The translations under genes and the position numbers were made by a program. A DNA stretch of 9,672 nt from Candidatus Omnitrophota bacterium. Its GTDB lineage: Bacteria; Omnitrophota; Gorgyraeia; Duberdicusellales; 4484-171. The DNA lies in contig JAQUOR010000056.1 of the NCBI GenBank assembly GCA_028717025.1, positions 1-9,672 on the forward strand. The letters are read 5' to 3'. This document shows positions 6,126 through 9,672 of this stretch, one piece after another. The stretch's first letter is position 1. Each line of letters opens with the position of its first letter. A model generated the notes under the pieces. It ran no database searches, was not told the origin of the DNA, and saw only the letters and a program-made list of their open reading frames with translations.

Positions 6126-7142
6126 GTGAAGACGCGGTGTAAAGAAGGAAGCATTTTAATTATCGCCCTGTGGTCGATTTTTTTATTGACCGTTTTTGCA
6201 GTTACGTTAAGCTACGGAGTCCGGTATAAACTTACTTTGGTAAAAAAACTTGAAGCGCGCGATAAAATTCGTTTTCTTAATGAGGCCTGCATAAAGCGGG
6301 CGATTTTTGAAGTAAAACGCGCGCGCGATAAACAATATTTTTTTTTAAAGGGCGCATCAGCGCATGAGGCCGCTTTGTTTGACGATAATGAAGTCGATGT
6401 GCCTAACGATTTTCCCGGCGTAACGAAACGGTCCCCTTTGATTATTATCTTTTCAGGCTTTACGGGCCAGGCGGGAATTTTTGACGAAGAAAGAAAGATA
6501 AACATTAATACCGCAAGCATCTCAACGCTGGAGCGTCTTTTTAAAATCGTATTGGAGTACGACGACATGGAAGCGCAGGACTTGGCAGCTTCGATTATCG
6601 ACTGGAGGGACGCCGATAGTCTGCTCACCGTACCTTTAGGAAGCGCGGAGGACTCATATTATCGCAATTTCCCTTACGCGTATGAGGCCAAAGACGCTCC
6701 TTTTGAAGCCATAGAAGAGCTTCTTTTGGTTAAAGGCGTGACGAAAGAGATATTTGAAAAGATAAAAAAATATATTACAATCTATGGAGACGGTAGAATC
6801 AATATTAATACCGCACCGGCGCACGTGCTTGCGGCGTTGGGGTTACACGGTGCTCTGGTTTCAAAAATTATTGCATTTCGCTGCGGGGAAGACGGTATTA
6901 TTGGTACCAGCGACGATGGTGTGGTCGATTTCCCGGGAAACGTTGTGTCTGCGATAGAGAAGCGTACCCCGCTCAATATCGCCGAAGTTAAGCAACTTGA
7001 GCTTATCGCTGAGCAGCTTACAACCAGTCCCGGTTATTTTATGATTAAAAGTGTTACCTATGCGCGCGATAAAAGAGATAGCGGAAAGGCAGTCTGTATC
7101 ATCGATAAGAGCGGAAAGATCCTGTATTGGCATGAATTTTGA
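6126..7142 (+). CDS. gspK: Minor pseudopilin GspK (pseudopilus tip cap)
   Basis: 338 residues with a GTG start at 6126; GGGAG lies six bases upstream (6115-6119), overlapping the end of gspJ. GspK caps the pseudopilus tip. The leader MKTRCKEG ends in the canonical Gly8. SILIIALWSIFLLTVFAVTL (9-28) follows with no Glu at +5, which is normal for GspK. The large globular domain shows the family marks: KININTAS, DWRDADS, and a second ININTAP about 100 residues later, which bracket the helix-hairpin-like insert. The length fits GspK (~300-340). An oddity is the loop from Asp256 to Asp264 (pattern DGxxGTxDD), which closely resembles the calcium loop at the C-terminus of GspG in this window. It continues the gspI-gspJ operon; a 64-base gap precedes the gspL-like gene. 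Confidence 0.95.
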   Translation: MKTRCKEGSILIIALWSIFLLTVFAVTLSYGVRYKLTLVKKLEARDKIRFLNEACIKRAIFEVKRARDKQYFFLKGASAHEAALFDDNEVDVPNDFPGVTKRSPLIIIFSGFTGQAGIFDEERKININTASISTLERLFKIVLEYDDMEAQDLAASIIDWRDADSLLTVPLGSAEDSYYRNFPYAYEAKDAPFEAIEELLLVKGVTKEIFEKIKKYITIYGDGRININTAPAHVLAALGLHGALVSKIIAFRCGEDGIIGTSDDGVVDFPGNVVSAIEKRTPLNIAEVKQLELIAEQLTTSPGYFMIKSVTYARDKRDSGKAVCIIDKSGKILYWHEF

Positions 7143-7206
7143 GCGAAATGCTTAAACCCTACGCAGGCTTCTGGAACGTGAGTAATGACAATAGGAATTG
7201 GTGGTT

Positions 7207-8694
7207 ATGTTTGGAATAAAAATTGAGCGTCTTAATATTTTTGCCGGGAAGAGTTATAAAGAGCTTGTAGGAATAGATATAAGCGGTAATCACCTGAAAC
7301 TCTCGCATCTGCGTTATTCTCCGTACAAGGTTGAAGTGCTTAGCCTTGTAAGCAGAGCTATCAGCGGATTATCGGATGTTGATATCTCCAAGACAATCAA
7401 CGCAGCGTTTCATACCTTACGTGCGCGGCGGCCTACGATCATCGTGACTATGCCCTCAAGCCTTATTATAACAAAAAATATCGAAATACCCTCCAGCAAC
7501 CCCAAGGAAATACGCGAGATTATTAATCTGCAGGCCGGTCGTCATACTCCGTATTCACGCGAAGAAATAATCGTCGATTATATCGATTTAGGTACCTACA
7601 AGCATAGTTATACCAAGATTTTACTGGTAATTGTAGCGCGTAATACCATTAAACGTAGCTCAGACATACTGGAGAGGGCGGGTCTACGCTTAGAAAGGGT
7701 GTTTTTTGCGGCTGACGGTATGGCACGCAGCTCAGCAAAACTGTTTAAAATCGATGCCGAGGATTCTCCCGTCAATATCATTCATATTGACGAAGGTTCA
7801 TCCGACTTTATGGTGGTCGTAAAGAACAGAATTTTGTTCGTGCGCAGCATCCCCATCGGTACCCAGCATCTTTTGTTTGAGAAAGAAAAATATCTTATCC
7901 GGTTCAGCGAAGAAGTAAAAAAATCTCTCGAAGCATACCAGAGCGAAGATATCGATAAAAGTCCGACGACGCTCATTTTAACGGGCGCGACCGAAGAACT
8001 CAATGATTTAGAAACGACACTGAACAATACATTGCATTTTCCCGTTAAAAATATCTCCTATACCAGGAACTTATCGATTTCTCCGGAAGCCCTTGGCCTT
8101 ATATCAAGCGAGAAGCGAGTTTCGTTTTTAAATGTCATCGCGCCCCTGGCCGTTTTCGATGAGATGAAAGTCGATCTCATCCCTGACGAGATAAAATTGC
8201 GTAAGTCGTTCGAAGAAAAAGGACGAGAACTCATAAAAACAGGTATCCTTGTAATGGCAATTTTTGTTCTCATCTTTTCTATTTTAATAAGTAAAATTTA
8301 TTTTAAAAGTCTTTATCTAAAAAATTTAAAAAGCAAATACGCAACGCTTGAAGCAGACGCAAAAAAACTGGAAAAAGATTTTACGCGAGTAAGTCTCGCG
8401 CGCAGCTACCTTGCCAATCGCGGCACTTCCCTGGAAGCACTTGCCGAGTTATACAGTATTGCACCCTTGGATATCGAACTGAACAATGTTCGTCTTGACG
8501 ATAAGGGGCGATTCACGGTGCGCGGTACCGCCGAAAATATGTCGACGGTTTTTTCGTTTGTGGAGAGTATGGAAAAAGCAAAATGTTTTAAGGACGTCAA
8601 GACAAAATATACTTCAAAGCGTAAGGAAAACTTAAAAGACGTTACCGATTTCGAGATAGTATCAGTAATCAACAAGGAGAGTACCAAGCTATGA
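7207..8694 (+). CDS. gspL: GspL-like assembly-platform protein: PilM-like actin-fold fused to PilN-like domain
   Basis: 495 residues from the ATG at 7207; in-frame TTG (7198) and GTG (7201) would add only three or two residues. Residues ~20-320 are a PilM/GspL cytoplasmic actin-like ATPase fold. They contain GIDISG (22-27, phosphate-1), the acidic IDEGSSD strand with Asp195 (phosphate-2) and LTGA (258-261, adenosine motif). A membrane helix (about 345-366), a short coiled coil (~370-395) and a PilN-like periplasmic domain follow (SLEALAELYSIAP..ELNNV...GRFTVRGTAENM). GspL links the secretion ATPase GspE to GspM and the pseudopilus in the inner membrane. It is longer than typical GspL (~400) and reads as a joined PilM plus PilN of type IV pili. 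It overlaps the gspM-like gene by ATGA, and the order K-L-M supports the assignment. Confidence 0.88.
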   Translation: MFGIKIERLNIFAGKSYKELVGIDISGNHLKLSHLRYSPYKVEVLSLVSRAISGLSDVDISKTINAAFHTLRARRPTIIVTMPSSLIITKNIEIPSSNPKEIREIINLQAGRHTPYSREEIIVDYIDLGTYKHSYTKILLVIVARNTIKRSSDILERAGLRLERVFFAADGMARSSAKLFKIDAEDSPVNIIHIDEGSSDFMVVVKNRILFVRSIPIGTQHLLFEKEKYLIRFSEEVKKSLEAYQSEDIDKSPTTLILTGATEELNDLETTLNNTLHFPVKNISYTRNLSISPEALGLISSEKRVSFLNVIAPLAVFDEMKVDLIPDEIKLRKSFEEKGRELIKTGILVMAIFVLIFSILISKIYFKSLYLKNLKSKYATLEADAKKLEKDFTRVSLARSYLANRGTSLEALAELYSIAPLDIELNNVRLDDKGRFTVRGTAENMSTVFSFVESMEKAKCFKDVKTKYTSKRKENLKDVTDFEIVSVINKESTKL

Positions 8695-9251
8695 AGCTGG
8701 GGCTGCAGACGCTTTACACTTCTCTTTCGCACCTTAATAAGCGCGAAAAATCAATTTTTTATGCAGCCGTTATCGTGATTGCGGTCACGGTTTTAGACCG
8801 TCTTATCATAGCCCCTATTGCTTTTAAGGTAAGATCGCTTACTAAAGAAATCGAAGAAACAGAGCAGAGCATTGAAACTAATTCCCGTATTTTATCTCAA
8901 AAAGACAGAATTCTGTCTGAGAGCGCCAAATACGCCTCTTTTCTCAATAGTAATAAGACCGAGGATGAAGAAACTACCACATTATTGAAGGATATCGAAA
9001 CCCTCGCTACTCACGCATCGGTGTATCTGGCTGACATGAAGCCGGCAGCAGCTAAAGAAGCAGGGGTAGCAAAGAAATATACGGTGACCGCGACATGCGA
9101 GGGACAGATGGATCAAATTATCGATTTTATTTATAACATTGAGAGTTCCAATAAATTGCTCGTTATTGAGAAGTATGAGATAAGCCCGAAATCAAAGGAA
9201 TCAAGCATTGCGCAGGCAAGTATGACAATATCAAAAACCGTTATTCCATAG
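8691..9251 (+). CDS. gspM: GspM/PilO-like inner-membrane platform protein
   Basis: 186 residues. The ATG overlaps the previous stop (ATGA), with AAGGAGA (8674-8680) ten bases upstream inside the gspL-like gene. A short cytoplasmic tail (1-20) and one membrane helix (about 21-42, ending IIAPI) are followed by a charged coiled coil (~45-80). The periplasmic domain has the PilO/GspM pattern (YTVTATCEGQMDQIIDFIYNIESS) and ends in a strand reading ASMTISKTVIP. This is a bitopic, ferredoxin-like protein that dimerises with the PilN-like part of its neighbour and couples the cytoplasmic motor to the pseudopilus. Its length is close to GspM or PilO (160-210). Sequence identity to either is low in this family, so the call rests on architecture, the G-I-J-K-L-M order and translational coupling. 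Confidence 0.82.
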   Translation: MKLGLQTLYTSLSHLNKREKSIFYAAVIVIAVTVLDRLIIAPIAFKVRSLTKEIEETEQSIETNSRILSQKDRILSESAKYASFLNSNKTEDEETTTLLKDIETLATHASVYLADMKPAAAKEAGVAKKYTVTATCEGQMDQIIDFIYNIESSNKLLVIEKYEISPKSKESSIAQASMTISKTVIP

Positions 9252-9350
9252 ATAACGATTTTAGATGCATGAAATAAGTCCGTGCGGTTTTACGTTAAAA
9301 TTTTTCGAAAGTGGAAAGTTGCAGGAAGAAAGTGAGTGTTTCATCGAAGA

Positions 9351-9357
9351 AAGGAGG
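9351..9357 (+). promoter_or_regulatory. Strong ribosome-binding site of the EF-hand protein
   Basis: AAGGAGG ends seven bases before the ATG at 9365, near-ideal spacing. The 113-base gap from the gspM stop shows no convincing -35/-10 pair or terminator, so whether it has its own promoter is open. Confidence 0.85.
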
Positions 9358-9364
9358 ATCGTAC

Positions 9365-9672
9365 ATGAAAAGTAAATTATTCGCACACGCAAGCTTGGGT
9401 TTCCTTTGTGCGTTATTTTTTCTGTTTTCCGCAAACGCTTTGCCTACTCCGGCGCAACGCCGGGAGCATGCTGATAAGAATGATGACGGTATCGTCGATA
9501 GAAAAGAAAAGCATATGGAAAAAAAATTAGAGCAGAAGCAAACATCAAAAGTTAATACATGGTGGGAAAGACGAGCCGACACTAATAACGATGGCCTCAT
9601 CGATAGCAACGAGGCGACAGCATGGAAGACGCTCGAGAAAGAGCAGATTGACGTTAATGGCGACGGTATCAT
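9365..9672 (+). CDS. Exported EF-hand repeat protein (3' end outside window)
   Basis: The first 102 complete codons of a longer gene, with no stop before the edge. Residues 1-25 form a signal peptide (core about 9-22, cut after ANA). Canonical 12-residue EF-hand calcium loops lie at 37-48 (DKNDDGIVDRKE) and 72-83 (DTNNDGLIDSNE), and a third begins at 96 (DVNGDGI). All ligand positions 1, 3, 5, 9 and 12 are correct in the first two. The linkers are Lys/Glu-rich, amphipathic helices containing Trp66-Trp67 and Trp87. Such proteins bind calcium in the periplasm, cell surface or medium. It directly follows gspM and has its own strong ribosome-binding site. It could be a T2SS substrate, a calcium buffer for the calcium-dependent GspG, or an unrelated envelope protein. 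Family and export are clear; its role is not. Confidence 0.92.
   Translation, partial: MKSKLFAHASLGFLCALFFLFSANALPTPAQRREHADKNDDGIVDRKEKHMEKKLEQKQTSKVNTWWERRADTNNDGLIDSNEATAWKTLEKEQIDVNGDGI

Noticed and set aside
7148..7219. 23-codon Trp-rich small ORF spanning the gspK-gspL gap and overlapping the gspL start
   Set aside because: It has three Trp and starts with ATG but no good ribosome-binding site. No stem or T-run follows to suggest attenuation, so chance is more likely.
9273..9301. Possible -10 box TAAAAT (9296-9301) before the EF-hand gene
   Set aside because: The bases at the matching -35 position (9273-9278, AATAAG) do not resemble TTGACA, so a sigma-70 promoter is not supported.
9295..9672. 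125-codon open frame on the - strand at the right edge
   Set aside because: It is antisense to the EF-hand gene, which has a signal peptide, canonical calcium loops and a strong ribosome-binding site. The antisense product is Ser/Phe-rich with no recognisable domain.

Overview
The window reads as a densely packed bacterial chromosome segment of roughly middling GC, with every supported gene on the + strand. The cell plan is Gram-negative-like (diderm): there are exported proteins, a periplasmic sensor domain and type II secretion (T2SS) pseudopilins. The non-glycine prepilin cleavage sites, the PilM/PilN-style GspL and the exported EF-hand protein together suggest an environmental lineage of the PVC/Omnitrophota kind. 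That placement is inference; there is no rRNA or other phylogenetic marker here.

Region 1 (1-3538) is a sensory cluster. It holds the C-terminal ATPase end of a histidine kinase (cut by the window edge), an exported ABC_sub_bind-type solute-binding protein, a membrane sensor kinase with a PhnD/TtrS-like periplasmic domain, and a stand-alone CheY-like receiver. The last three are coupled by ATGA stop/start overlaps and so probably form one translational unit. The second kinase has Arg where the H-box phosphoacceptor His is expected, and a damaged G2 box. It may be a pseudokinase working with the upstream kinase.

Region 2 (3554-4429) is one exported HExxH (gluzincin-type) metallopeptidase.

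Region 3 (4540-9251) is a T2SS assembly-platform and pseudopilus cluster in the usual order: gspG, a gspI-like gene, gspJ, gspK, a PilM-PilN-like gspL and a PilO-like gspM. No gspC, D, E, F or H is inside the window. The major pseudopilin gene has a strong ribosome-binding site. It is followed by a 126-base spacer containing a hairpin that begins in its stop codon and three copies of a 13-base motif arranged so that two alternative pairings compete, one of them followed by six Ts. The next two pseudopilin genes lack a clear Shine-Dalgarno site. This layout would suit high GspG and low minor-pseudopilin expression.

Region 4 (9365 to the right edge) is the start of an exported protein with at least three EF-hand calcium loops, preceded by a strong ribosome-binding site. 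It could be a T2SS substrate or a calcium-binding envelope protein.

No tRNA, rRNA, CRISPR array, insertion sequence or phage gene was seen. No gene-free stretch exceeds about 130 bases.
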